A stretch of DNA of 64,000 nt from Sulfuricurvum sp. (GTDB taxonomy: Bacteria > Campylobacterota > Campylobacteria > Campylobacterales > Sulfurimonadaceae): NCBI RefSeq assembly GCF_028710345.1, contig NZ_JAQTUH010000003.1:1-64000 (forward strand). Direction: 5' to 3'. The position numbers and the translations under genes are program-made. The notes beneath the pieces were generated by a model, which was given only the letters and a program-made list of their open reading frames with translations, had not been told where the DNA came from and ran no database searches. Numbering within the stretch: the first letter of the stretch is position 1; every line of letters begins with the position of its first letter. Shown piece by piece: positions 36,523-45,849 of this stretch.

Positions 36523-37878
36523 TTATTGTACCGTATAATATTCCCCTTCGTGAGGATTTGTGACGATTCCTTGTAGAGTTTGCATTTTTATGGGTAAATT
36601 CATCGGACGACGCATCGATACGGGGTCCACTTTACTCACACTAAAATGTAAATGTGGTGCGGTGGTATAACCTGTATTTCCCGAATACGCTATCAGTTGT
36701 CCCTTGGTAACTTTATCCCCTATTTTTACTACTGTTCCACCATATTTTAGATGATAATAATTCCCTAATGTCCCATCGGAATGGCGTATATTGACATAAT
36801 TCATATAAGCTCGATATGCTGGCGATGCTCCACCATAATTACTACTCACATCTATTCCAACCACTTCACCTTCTCGCGCGGCATACACAGGAGTTCCTAT
36901 TGGAAGTGAGAAATCAACCGCATAAGCTGAGAGACCTTTATGTGAAAATCCACCATTGTACCCTTGTGATACCCGTACGGTAGAGCCTTTAGTAAACGGG
37001 AGAGCATATATATAATTATCATCATGTTGAGCAAATGCAGACCCTTTTACCCATCCATACGATGCGACGTGATTGGTTCGTCCATTTAGTGTAATAGGGG
37101 CCAATCTCACAATCTCTTTTTTGGATTTTCCTGCTAATTCGACGTATAACGGAAGAGATTTATCGGCTTTTAGATTATCCAATGTGTCAAAATCTAACGC
37201 AAGAGTGACCATAAATGGGTTTAAGTTTTCCGCTTCAAAAATAATTTCACCATTTTTTCCCATCTCCTCTACCACAATAACACTGTTTCGAGAGCCGATA
37301 GTAACACCTCGTTTAATCTTGGAAGCATCTGCACGGTTCAAAGTTTTAAGATGCTCCTCGTACGCTTTTTCCTGCTCTATTGCGAATTGAATACTTTTAG
37401 CTTCAATAGCTTCTTCTTTGCAAAGAGAATCAAGCGTTTTAATCGGTTGACCTGAAAAATTTTTTTGGTAAAAAGCAATTGCTTCCGAACGTACTCGAGG
37501 TTGATGCAATGGTTCTAATTCTATAGTGGCAAGATGGGCAAATTTTTGTTTATCATTTGCCACAATAGCGTTTAATAAAGATTTTTGGTAAAGCCAATGA
37601 ATTTCTTCTTGTCGCTTGGAGAGTGAACGTAATTTAATGAGATAATTGTTTAACACTTCAGCATCAGGTTTTGATGCAATCTCTTCACCAAGAGAGAGTG
37701 TATGTTGAACATCCGAACAAAAATTTTCGACAATACGAGGCTCATCCGCCTCTAAATAAATTTCATTTAAATGTGCCAGTTTGGTAGAATCATTTTTTAA
37801 AGGTTCAGCGAGTGTATCAAAAGGTAATGGAGTTTGTGCACATAATAAGATACTCACAGATAGTAAACATAATATTTT
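36523..37878 (-). CDS. M23 (LytM-type) zinc metallopeptidase, exported
   Basis: Peptidoglycan endopeptidase. Signal peptide VKILCLLSVSILLCA with cleavage near Ala15, a helical region, then a C-terminal M23 domain with zinc ligands in SHKGLSAYAVDF and HLHF. In Campylobacterota such enzymes shape the cell. Start choice: GTG at 37878, with AGGG 9 bases upstream, gives a normal signal peptide; an ATG at 37926 would add a charged 16-residue extension. Both are possible. Confidence 0.88.
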   Translation of the reverse strand, partial: KILCLLSVSILLCAQTPLPFDTLAEPLKNDSTKLAHLNEIYLEADEPRIVENFCSDVQHTLSLGEEIASKPDAEVLNNYLIKLRSLSKRQEEIHWLYQKSLLNAIVANDKQKFAHLATIELEPLHQPRVRSEAIAFYQKNFSGQPIKTLDSLCKEEAIEAKSIQFAIEQEKAYEEHLKTLNRADASKIKRGVTIGSRNSVIVVEEMGKNGEIIFEAENLNPFMVTLALDFDTLDNLKADKSLPLYVELAGKSKKEIVRLAPITLNGRTNHVASYGWVKGSAFAQHDDNYIYALPFTKGSTVRVSQGYNGGFSHKGLSAYAVDFSLPIGTPVYAAREGEVVGIDVSSNYGGASPAYRAYMNYVNIRHSDGTLGNYYHLKYGGTVVKIGDKVTKGQLIAYSGNTGYTTAPHLHFSVSKVDPVSMRRPMNLPIKMQTLQGIVTNPHEGEYYTVQ

Positions 37879-37966
37879 CACTCGTTTTAACCCTTTTTTA
37901 AAATAATGTTTCTCATTAATTATCATCTCTATTTTAACATACCTAAAGTACAACTAGGCTCAACCT

Positions 37967-37975
37967 TGCTATAAT
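37967..37975 (+). promoter_or_regulatory. Extended -10 promoter for fbaA
   Basis: TGCTATAAT lies 33 bp before the fbaA ATG, identical to the element of mqnE and hemW, without a clear -35 box. Confidence 0.55.
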
Positions 37976-38008
37976 AAAAGATATTTTATTCCAAACCATG
38001 AGGTATTC

Positions 38009-39091
38009 ATGTCCAAGCGTATATTAGAATCTATCAAGCCCGGTGTTGTTTTCGGTGAGGATTTAAAAACCCTTTTTGCTATTGCCAAAGAAGAGGGGTA
38101 TGCCCTTCCTGCGGTTAATGTTGTCGGAACCGATTCAATCAATGGGGTTCTCGAAGCAGCAAAGCTGGTTAATTCTCCAGTAATTATCCAATTTTCTAAC
38201 GGCGGCGCAAGCTATTATGCCGGAAAAGGGTTAAGTAACGAAAACGAAAAAGCGGCGATTGCCGGAGCAATCAGTGGAGCAATGCATGTCCATATGATGG
38301 CAGAAGCTTACGGACTACCTGTTGTGCTACATACCGACCATGCCGCACGTCATCTTCTCCCATGGATTGATGCCCTCCTCGATGCAGGAGAAAAACATTT
38401 TGCACAAACCGGTAAACCCCTCTTTAGTTCCCATATGCTCGATCTCTCTGAAGAGAGTTTGGAACAAAATGTCGCTACATGTGTAGAATACATGAAACGG
38501 ATGGCTAAAATCGGGATGACATTGGAGATTGAACTTGGTGTCACCGGTGGAGAAGAAGACGGCGTCGATAACACCAATATTGATAATGCCCTCCTCTATA
38601 CTCAACCTGAAGATGTCGCTTATGCGTATGAAAAATTAATGGCAGTGAGTGAAAACTTTACTGTAGCAGCATCATTCGGTAACGTTCATGGCGTCTACAA
38701 ACCGGGTAATGTCGTACTCACCCCAATCATCCTCAATAACTCTCAAAAATACATCCAAGAAAAATTTAATACGATATCTTCTAAACCGGTGAACTTCGTA
38801 TTTCATGGTGGATCAGGTTCTACCCTCGCTGAAATTCGTGAAGCGATTAGCTATGGCGTCATCAAAATGAATCTCGATACCGACACCCAATGGGCAACCT
38901 GGGAAGGGGTAAAAGATTATTATGAAAAATACAAAGATTATCTCCAAGGGCAAATCGGAAACCCAGAGGGTGAAGAGAAACCAAATAAAAAATATTATGA
39001 TCCACGTAAATGGCTACAAGCAGGGCAAAAAACATTGATTAATCGTGTAAAAATAGCGTTTGAAGATTTGAATGCGATAGATAGAAATTAA
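38009..39091 (+). CDS. fbaA: Fructose-bisphosphate aldolase, class II
   Basis: Zinc-dependent aldolase for gluconeogenesis/glycolysis. Motifs: FSNGGASYYAGKG, zinc ligands in HTDHA, ELGVTGGEEDG, GNVHGVYKPGN and FHGGSGS. 360 residues, class IIA size. Faces peb4 with a shared hairpin between them; C. jejuni has the same pair (Cj0596/Cj0597). In an autotroph it mainly works toward hexose synthesis. Confidence 0.96.
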   Translation: MSKRILESIKPGVVFGEDLKTLFAIAKEEGYALPAVNVVGTDSINGVLEAAKLVNSPVIIQFSNGGASYYAGKGLSNENEKAAIAGAISGAMHVHMMAEAYGLPVVLHTDHAARHLLPWIDALLDAGEKHFAQTGKPLFSSHMLDLSEESLEQNVATCVEYMKRMAKIGMTLEIELGVTGGEEDGVDNTNIDNALLYTQPEDVAYAYEKLMAVSENFTVAASFGNVHGVYKPGNVVLTPIILNNSQKYIQEKFNTISSKPVNFVFHGGSGSTLAEIREAISYGVIKMNLDTDTQWATWEGVKDYYEKYKDYLQGQIGNPEGEEKPNKKYYDPRKWLQAGQKTLINRVKIAFEDLNAIDRN

Positions 39092-39107
39092 GTATATTAA
39101 GTACTAC

Positions 39108-39128
39108 ATTCCCGATTTAATCGGGAAT
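39108..39128. terminator. Shared hairpin between convergent fbaA and peb4
   Basis: A perfect 9-bp stem ATTCCCGAT/ATCGGGAAT with a TTA loop lies between the two convergent stop codons. No strong T-tract on either side, so it may work as a factor-assisted or 3'-end-protecting hairpin. Confidence 0.55.
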
Positions 39129-39147
39129 ATAACGAAGATGTTCTCTA

Positions 39148-39990
39148 TTATTTTGCGTAAGTAATTTTTGCTTTTGATTTAAGTGTTGCCATTTTTTTCT
39201 CCATGAACGCCTTAAACTTATCCATTTTCAAACGTTGTTCAATAAAGTTTTTGACTTCCTCGAAACTCATTTTTTTCGCTACAACCTTATCTTCAAGATA
39301 GATAACATGGTATCCAAATTGACTTTGAACCGGATCTGATGAAATCGTCCCCTCTTTCATAGCAAATACAGCATCATTAAAAGATGGAACCATTTGTCCG
39401 CGTGGGAAATAACCTAAATCACCACCTTTAGCTGCACTTGGACCAGTTGATTTAGATTTTGCTTGCGCGATAAACTCTGTTTTGAGCTTATCACCGCTTA
39501 AGCCTTTCATACTTTTAATAACTGCATCAGCTTCTTCTGTTGTTTTAACTAGAATATGGCGCGCATGTACTTTTTCTTTATCAACAAATTCATCTGGGTT
39601 TTTATCATAATAATCTTTAACCTCTTTTGGATCAACTTTGATTGTATCAAATTGTTGTTGTTCCCATACCTTTGCTGCAAGCTGCGTTTTCATTCGGTCT
39701 GCAAGTTTTTGGTATTCAGATTTAAACTCTTTGGATTCCAAAATACCGCTTTTTTTTGCATCATCAAATACAAGCTCTTGGGCGATCATCCCCTCGATAA
39801 TTCGTTGACGCAATTCATTTTGTTTATCTGAAGGGAGAGAATCAAAACGACCTTGAGTCCCTTCCATAAGAACATTGTTGACCTCATCGGATGTGATATT
39901 TGCCCCATTTACTGTTGCTAATACAGCTGCGTTTGCAAATGATGCACTCAATAAAACTCCCAGTGCCCAAATCGTAAATTGTCGTCTCAT
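39148..39990 (-). CDS. peb4: Periplasmic SurA-like chaperone / parvulin isomerase (Peb4 type)
   Basis: 280 residues: signal peptide (to ~21, ASFANA), an N-terminal helical chaperone domain (~25-125), then a PpiC rotamase domain with ARHILVKT, GGDLGYFPRGQMVPSF and FGYHVIYLED, and a short C-terminal helix. Family members in Campylobacter (Peb4/Cbf2) help outer-membrane protein assembly and adhesion. Position next to fbaA agrees. In C. jejuni nth is next; here two histidine kinases intervene. Confidence 0.9.
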   Translation of the reverse strand: MRRQFTIWALGVLLSASFANAAVLATVNGANITSDEVNNVLMEGTQGRFDSLPSDKQNELRQRIIEGMIAQELVFDDAKKSGILESKEFKSEYQKLADRMKTQLAAKVWEQQQFDTIKVDPKEVKDYYDKNPDEFVDKEKVHARHILVKTTEEADAVIKSMKGLSGDKLKTEFIAQAKSKSTGPSAAKGGDLGYFPRGQMVPSFNDAVFAMKEGTISSDPVQSQFGYHVIYLEDKVVAKKMSFEEVKNFIEQRLKMDKFKAFMEKKMATLKSKAKITYAK

Positions 39991-40064
39991 TGTATTCCTT
40001 GTATGGTTTCGATTGTTGGAATTATAGTATAAATAAAAGCATACACAAAAGAAATTAATCGATG

Positions 40065-41978
40065 TTAAACGATCCCACTATTCTTTTTCTCATTTGCCAT
40101 TTTTAAATATCTCTCTATTGTCTGCAAAAGGAAGCTTTTATCAATAGGTTTTGCTAAATGGGCATCTAACCCCGCTTTTATAATCCGTTCTCGATCACCG
40201 ATAAGGGCATGTGCGGTAAGGGCGATCACAGGGACAAAACCTCGTGAATCGTGTTTATCTATCTCTTTTATTAATCGATTAGCGGTCAAACCATCCATTA
40301 CCGGCATATCGATGTCCATCAATACTAGATCAAATTTCTCTTTTAGATACGAATCAACAGCTTTTTGTCCATTTTCAACCCCTTTGACAATATAAGCATT
40401 TTGCTCCAAAATGGTTTCAAGCAGTTTTAAATTGATAGGATTGTCCTCTGCTACCAAAATTTTTGCATTTTTGACAGGTTGGATCAACCCTTCTGCATTT
40501 ATTTTTTCAAAAATGTTCTCTGCGACAGTCTTTTCTAAATTGGAAAGTGCTTTATGAAGATTTGTTGGTAACAACGGAGGGGTAATAATTGCTTTTAAGA
40601 GTCCTCGTAGAAATTGTTCTCTTTCATGATAGTCCTTATCAACAACGGCAACAATCTGTAAATGTGGATAAATGGATTTTATAGTTTCTACTTGCGATGA
40701 TGATAAATGAGGGACATCAATGAGTAAAACATCACATTGATTCAAATTAGGATTGATTAATGAGGCAATAGGTGTCATTTGAAGCTCAAAGAGTTCTAAA
40801 TATTTTTCTAATAAAACACTTTGAGTCGAAAGAGGTTCATACGCATATAAAGCAACCCGTTTCCCTTCGATCACTTCCAAATAGGTTGGATCATTGATAG
40901 GATGAACCAGTCTGAACGAGAAACGTGAACCACGACCAACCTCTGATGCCAACATTAAGCTAGAGTCCATCATTTCAATGTATTTATGACTCAGACTAAG
41001 GCCTACCCCCATACCATCTTGTCCGTTACGCTGATTTTCCCATGCTGACGAAAACGGTCGAAGTAATGTTTTCATCCTTGCACTATCAATACCGATACCC
41101 GTATCACTGATCGCATATTCCACTTCGATTGATACATGGTTTTTCTTAACCATCATAATCTCTAAAAGGACTTGTCCCGATACAGGGGTAAATTTAATCG
41201 CATTTTGGATGAGATTTCGTAAAATAGTTACAATCTTATCTTGGTCGCCCATCATCTCCAGTGGAAGTCGCGGATCAATCAATACACTCCACTGAATCTC
41301 TTTGGATTCAATCTGTTCTTCAAACTGCAATGAAAATGATTCAAACACATCAAAAGGGTTAAACTCACGCATATGCGTTTGAATTCCACCACTTTCTACC
41401 TGCATTAGCTCCAAAAGATTTTCAATATTGCTCATCATTGAGTGGGCACTTTTACCTGCCAAGTCAACATATTCTTGCTGCCAAGAACTCAATGGGCTAG
41501 AAGAAAGTAAATCGACGAATCCAATAATCGCGTTCATTGGAGTTCGAAATTCATGCGAAATATTAGTTAAAAGTTTCTTTTTAAATTTATCGAAATAACG
41601 TTCAGCTGCTTTTGCCCGTTCTAGTGCCGAGGTGTCTCTCAATACCATTGCAATAATAAATTCATCTCCCAGTGCAAATACCTCTGTTCGAAGTGCCATA
41701 TCATACATTTTGGATTCAAATATCACCTTAGCACGATAGTGTCCAGGTTGAGAAAGAACAGTAGAGAGCTCCATCCCTTGTGGATCAAGCCACTCTTCCA
41801 GTAGTGGTATTTCCTCAACATTTTTAAAGCCAAAAATATCCATAAATATAGGGTTCACGCCAACAATTTCACCTACCAAATTGGCATAAATAAACGGGTC
41901 ACTGTGTGTTTTAGCACATGAAGTAAGTATCCCTAAAGATGGAACTAATAATGGGTTAAACAGACGTGTATATATCAT
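40065..41978 (-). CDS. Hybrid sensor histidine kinase
   Basis: 637 residues, without a clear TM segment. PAS-like domain (~30-130, GEIVGVNPIFMDIFGF), HisKA with SHEFRTPMN, HATPase (NLIQNAIKFTP, DTGIGID, GMGVGLSLS), a degenerate receiver-like domain (~385-490), and a full C-terminal receiver with phospho-acceptor in LVLMDIDMPVMDG. AAGAGGAG precedes the ATG. It follows a closely similar kinase by 13 bp; the two look like a tandem duplication. Input signal and output unknown. Confidence 0.9.
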   Translation of the reverse strand: MIYTRLFNPLLVPSLGILTSCAKTHSDPFIYANLVGEIVGVNPIFMDIFGFKNVEEIPLLEEWLDPQGMELSTVLSQPGHYRAKVIFESKMYDMALRTEVFALGDEFIIAMVLRDTSALERAKAAERYFDKFKKKLLTNISHEFRTPMNAIIGFVDLLSSSPLSSWQQEYVDLAGKSAHSMMSNIENLLELMQVESGGIQTHMREFNPFDVFESFSLQFEEQIESKEIQWSVLIDPRLPLEMMGDQDKIVTILRNLIQNAIKFTPVSGQVLLEIMMVKKNHVSIEVEYAISDTGIGIDSARMKTLLRPFSSAWENQRNGQDGMGVGLSLSHKYIEMMDSSLMLASEVGRGSRFSFRLVHPINDPTYLEVIEGKRVALYAYEPLSTQSVLLEKYLELFELQMTPIASLINPNLNQCDVLLIDVPHLSSSQVETIKSIYPHLQIVAVVDKDYHEREQFLRGLLKAIITPPLLPTNLHKALSNLEKTVAENIFEKINAEGLIQPVKNAKILVAEDNPINLKLLETILEQNAYIVKGVENGQKAVDSYLKEKFDLVLMDIDMPVMDGLTANRLIKEIDKHDSRGFVPVIALTAHALIGDRERIIKAGLDAHLAKPIDKSFLLQTIERYLKMANEKKNSGIV

Positions 41979-41991
41979 TAAAAAACTCCTC

Positions 41992-43938
41992 TTATCTTAC
42001 CCCATGTAAATATTTTTGCAGAATAAACTCTAGCTTTTCACGTGTCAACGGTTTAGAGATATAATCATCTAACCCTTTTTCCAAAATATACTCACGATCA
42101 CCCTCCATTGCCAATGCCGTCAAAGCAATAATCGGCATTCGCCCAATTTTTGCTGGCCCTTCTTCCGCTTTAATCTCTTGAGTAGCCAAAATACCATCTT
42201 TAATTGGCATATCAATATCCATAAAGACAATATCAAACTTCTGATTTCGACACGCCTCTACCGCTTCATCTCCATTGGAAGTGCAGAGAACATTTAACCC
42301 GTACTCTTTTAACAATAATTTAATAAGACGTTGATTGATAAGATTGTCTTCAACCACCAATGCACGGATTCCATGTTGTAAGTTAGCCATGACTGGCTCT
42401 GCCACATCTTTGAGCCCTAGTATTTTCACCAAATGGTTCAATAATGTTGTCGGCAATAACGGTTTACTTAGCGCTGTGTCAATCACATGCATAGTACGCG
42501 CCAAAAGTTTCTCGTTTTGTTCTACCAAGAGAACCGTTTTACACGTACGTTTAAAAGTAGAAAGTTTTAAAATCCAATCGCTCTTATTTTGTGAAGCAAT
42601 AAAATAGACAAGATCGGTGTCATTAAAAATAGTTTCGTCAATCAAATGCGCTTTGGTGACACTTATTCCAAAACTACGGAGATAATTGGTCAAATGGTTA
42701 GCATCTTCCAATTTTTTTTCATCAAGTAATACCACTTTTGCACTGTTCGCATTAATCATTCTCATTGCTTGATCTGAAGATCCATCGAGGGTTAGCGAAA
42801 AACCGAATGAAGAACCACGTCCCTCCTCACTTGCTATTTTAAGCTCACCACCCATTAGATTAACCAGTCCATGAGATAAACTCAAACCGACACCGAGACG
42901 ATTATCGGCATGATCTCCAGATACGAATGGACGTGTGATAAGCCCTAGCTCATTTTTATTAATCCCTTTACCGGTATCTTTGACACTAAACCCTACATTA
43001 CAACTTCCGTTTGTATTACGCTTTAGAAGTTTAATCTCAATCGTAATACGACCTTCGGGAGCAGTAAATTTAAGTGCATTATTATAAAGATTACTAAGCG
43101 CCTGTTTGATTTTACGAATATCTCCATTTAAATGAGTCGGAAGTTTTGGATCGATAAAAACTAAAACACCAACACCCTTATCTACACCAAGAGATGCCCA
43201 TCCTCGAGCAAATTCTTCCATTTCAGTAATAATATTAAAATCAACCTTGCTAATGTTCAATCGTCCTGTTTGCATCTGCGCTAGATCAAGTAAATTTTCA
43301 ATATTAGACATTAGATTTCGAGCAGAACCTTGCACGGATTGGATATATTCTATTTGTGTATCGCTGGGAGAAGTTTTTGATAGAAGTTCAATAAATCCAA
43401 GTATCCCATTCATTGGTGTACGAAATTCATGCCCAATATTGGCTAAAAATTTTGTTTTCAACGCTTCAACCTGAACTACCTCTTCTTTGAGTGCAACCAT
43501 ACTGGTTTTATCTTCCAATCGAAGCAAATAAAAATCTTTAGCACCTTGCTTTAGAACCACAGAGGTGGCAGACATTGCATGGCGTTTCCCTTTTGCATCA
43601 ACAATACCTAATCCATAGCCGTTAGGGCAATGGGTACGAATATAATCCAGCCAACTTTTATCGTATTCAGTAAATACCTCTTCATCCTCATCGCTAAAAA
43701 GCTCACGTATACTCTCATACGATTTTTTTAGTTCCTCGATAGATTTAATTTGTACCAAATTAAAAAATGCTTTATTCGCACCAATCCACCCATTCTCTTT
43801 GGTAAAAAACAAAATCGCACAAGGATCTGTGTCTAAAATTTCATAGAATAAACCTTTATCTATATTATGATCTACTTCATCCACAGAAACGATTCGACCG
43901 CCACCGAATAAATTTGATAACCATTTTGTAAGTTCCAA
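41992..43938 (-). CDS. Hybrid sensor histidine kinase, paralogue
   Basis: 648 residues with the same order as its downstream neighbour: PAS-like (~30-140), HisKA with GHEFRTPMNGILGF, HATPase (NLYNNALKFT, DTGKGIN, GVGLSLS), a receiver-like domain lacking the Asp (~395-500), and a C-terminal receiver with FMDIDMPIKDG. Starts with TTG, with GGAG 6 bases upstream. No TM segment. First gene of the two-kinase operon; the promoter region to nth (43939-44103) holds an imperfect 10-bp inverted repeat at 44030-44063. Confidence 0.9.
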   Translation of the reverse strand: MELTKWLSNLFGGGRIVSVDEVDHNIDKGLFYEILDTDPCAILFFTKENGWIGANKAFFNLVQIKSIEELKKSYESIRELFSDEDEEVFTEYDKSWLDYIRTHCPNGYGLGIVDAKGKRHAMSATSVVLKQGAKDFYLLRLEDKTSMVALKEEVVQVEALKTKFLANIGHEFRTPMNGILGFIELLSKTSPSDTQIEYIQSVQGSARNLMSNIENLLDLAQMQTGRLNISKVDFNIITEMEEFARGWASLGVDKGVGVLVFIDPKLPTHLNGDIRKIKQALSNLYNNALKFTAPEGRITIEIKLLKRNTNGSCNVGFSVKDTGKGINKNELGLITRPFVSGDHADNRLGVGLSLSHGLVNLMGGELKIASEEGRGSSFGFSLTLDGSSDQAMRMINANSAKVVLLDEKKLEDANHLTNYLRSFGISVTKAHLIDETIFNDTDLVYFIASQNKSDWILKLSTFKRTCKTVLLVEQNEKLLARTMHVIDTALSKPLLPTTLLNHLVKILGLKDVAEPVMANLQHGIRALVVEDNLINQRLIKLLLKEYGLNVLCTSNGDEAVEACRNQKFDIVFMDIDMPIKDGILATQEIKAEEGPAKIGRMPIIALTALAMEGDREYILEKGLDDYISKPLTREKLEFILQKYLHGVR

Positions 43939-44103
43939 TAGAGACTCCTAATAATAAATATATTTCACCAATAATATTTGAGCGAATATTGTAACACATA
44001 ATTGTCACCTATGCTTTATAATTCAAAAATTTTACTTACATATTATTTTTAAAGTGAGTAAAAGTTAATGGTACAATGTTATAAAAAAATGGATTATTGG
44101 TAG

Positions 44104-44754
44104 ATGACAAAAAAAGCAACAAAAAATGAGTGTAATGCAATCAAATCTGCTCTTTTAGAAAAATATACTGATGCAGTCACCGAACTCACCTACACCAATG
44201 CTTATGAATTAGTTATCGCAGTAGCACTATCAGCTCAATGTACGGATAAACGGGTTAATCTCATCACTCCTGAGCTTTTTAAAGCCTATCCAACTGCACA
44301 TACTTTAGCAAAAGCGGATTTAAATCATATCAAAAGCCTCATTCAAAGCTGTTCTTTTTTTAATAACAAAGCAGTTAATCTTATTGCCATGGCTACTCGA
44401 GTGGTAGATGTTTATAACGGGGAAATACCTTTAGATGAAAAAGAGTTAATAACCCTCGCAGGTGTCGGGCAAAAAACGGCACATGTTGTGTTAATCGAAT
44501 ACACAGGAGCAAATCTCATGGCAGTCGATACGCATGTATTTCGTGTCAGCCATCGGCTAGGGCTTAGCGATGATCTCACCCCTGCAACCACAGAAGCAAC
44601 TTTGGTCAAAAAATTTAAAACCAATCTCCATCAACTCCATCAGGGGATGGTACTTTTTGGTCGCTATATCTGTACCGCTAAAAATCCAAAATGCGATACG
44701 GAGTGTTTTTTACGCGAATATTGCAAAACTACGGAAAGCTTTAAAGCACGATAA
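44104..44754 (+). CDS. nth: Endonuclease III
   Basis: Base-excision repair glycosylase/AP lyase for oxidised pyrimidines. The helix-hairpin-helix LAGVGQKTAHVV carries the catalytic Lys, and AVDTHVFRVSHRLG the catalytic Asp. The C-terminal [4Fe-4S] loop is CTAKNPKCDTECFLREYC, i.e. C-x6-C-x3-C-x5-C, one residue longer in the middle than the E. coli pattern. 216 residues. Start at ATG 44104 with a weak RBS. Neighbourhood recalls C. jejuni Cj0595. Confidence 0.94.
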   Translation: MTKKATKNECNAIKSALLEKYTDAVTELTYTNAYELVIAVALSAQCTDKRVNLITPELFKAYPTAHTLAKADLNHIKSLIQSCSFFNNKAVNLIAMATRVVDVYNGEIPLDEKELITLAGVGQKTAHVVLIEYTGANLMAVDTHVFRVSHRLGLSDDLTPATTEATLVKKFKTNLHQLHQGMVLFGRYICTAKNPKCDTECFLREYCKTTESFKAR

Positions 44755-44768
44755 GGTACAATATTTTC

Positions 44769-45014
44769 ATGATGAAACATACACTGCTTTTAACGATAGT
44801 ATTACTAATAGTATCGGGATGTTTTAATGAGCGCGGAATAAGTATGCGCTATTATAACGACTGCGAAGAATACTATGATGCACAGGGCTATTACCACAAA
44901 AAATGTGGTGAAAACCTTCTTGATTATAAAGATACCCAAAAAATTTATGATAACGTCAAAGAGTCCATTACTCCGGAAGACACCTCTCCAAAAGGACTTG
45001 GAAAAGTTTGGTAG
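44769..45014 (+). CDS. Small lipoprotein
   Basis: 81 residues. The N-terminus is a lipoprotein signal with lipobox VSGC (Cys18), so the mature ~64-residue chain is lipid-anchored. The rest is Tyr/Asp-rich with two further cysteines (NDCEEYYD, HKKCGEN), possibly a disulfide. It begins 14 bp after nth. No known family. Confidence 0.7.
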   Translation: MMKHTLLLTIVLLIVSGCFNERGISMRYYNDCEEYYDAQGYYHKKCGENLLDYKDTQKIYDNVKESITPEDTSPKGLGKVW

Positions 45015-45021
45015 TTATCCT

Positions 45022-45738
45022 CTATTTCATAGCAATAAACGTCGCAAAATTTGCCCATTGAAAAAGTACGTCACAGCTTTTAAATCCACATTTTTTTGCC
45101 ATAGCACCGTTCTCTTCAACCGTATAAGGGATCAATACATTTTCTAATGCTTCCCGCTTTTGAACGATTTCGTATTCACTGTACCCTTGTATTTTTTTGT
45201 AATCATAATAACAATCAATTAGCTGTTTATTGAGAGTTGCATTTTCACTTAACACTTTTTCGCTAAAAATAAATACGCCGCCATCTTCTAACGAATCAAC
45301 AATTTTTCGTACCAGTTGTTCACGTAACATCGGACGGATAAACTGTAATGTGTAATTGCAGAGTATGACTTTGGATTTTTCAAAAGGGTACTCTAAAATA
45401 TCCCCCTCGACCAATAATATTTTTGAGCCGAATGCTTCGATTTTTTTATGCGCATGACTAATCATCGCTGCAGAGTTATCTACACCGATAAGCTCTATCG
45501 TATCATTTCCCTTAGCACCGCGTTCAATCTCTAAAAGCAATGATGCTGTTGAGCAACCCAAATCAATAACTCTTCCCCCATTCTCTAGTGCATTTAAGGC
45601 GAAACGGACACTTAATTGCTGAGATTCTTTGTAATAAGGGACAGAACGGATAAGCATATCGTCAAATACTGCTGCAACATCGGCATCAAATTCAAACTGT
45701 TTTGAAATAGGTCTGGTAAAAAGTGTGTCGGTTTTCAT
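45022..45738 (-). CDS. cmoA: Carboxy-S-adenosylmethionine synthase
   Basis: Makes carboxy-SAM from SAM and prephenate for wobble uridine cmo5U in tRNA. Rossmann methyltransferase fold with VIDLGCSTASLL (motif I) and GVDNSAAM; C-terminal KIQGYSEYEI and FKSCDVLFQWANF are family segments. I start at MKTDTLF (45738); a longer frame from 45786 lacks family similarity in its first 16 residues. 238 residues. CmoB is not in the window. The 111 bp to pyk hold nothing I can name. Confidence 0.9.
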   Translation of the reverse strand: MKTDTLFTRPISKQFEFDADVAAVFDDMLIRSVPYYKESQQLSVRFALNALENGGRVIDLGCSTASLLLEIERGAKGNDTIELIGVDNSAAMISHAHKKIEAFGSKILLVEGDILEYPFEKSKVILCNYTLQFIRPMLREQLVRKIVDSLEDGGVFIFSEKVLSENATLNKQLIDCYYDYKKIQGYSEYEIVQKREALENVLIPYTVEENGAMAKKCGFKSCDVLFQWANFATFIAMK

Positions 45739-45849
45739 AAATCGTATTGTAGCGTATTTGAGGGAAGGGTCGCGACGAAACAACACATTGTTCCCCCCTC
45801 AACACCATTTTCAAAGCAAATGGCGTACCAAGCACTCAATTGAAAATTA

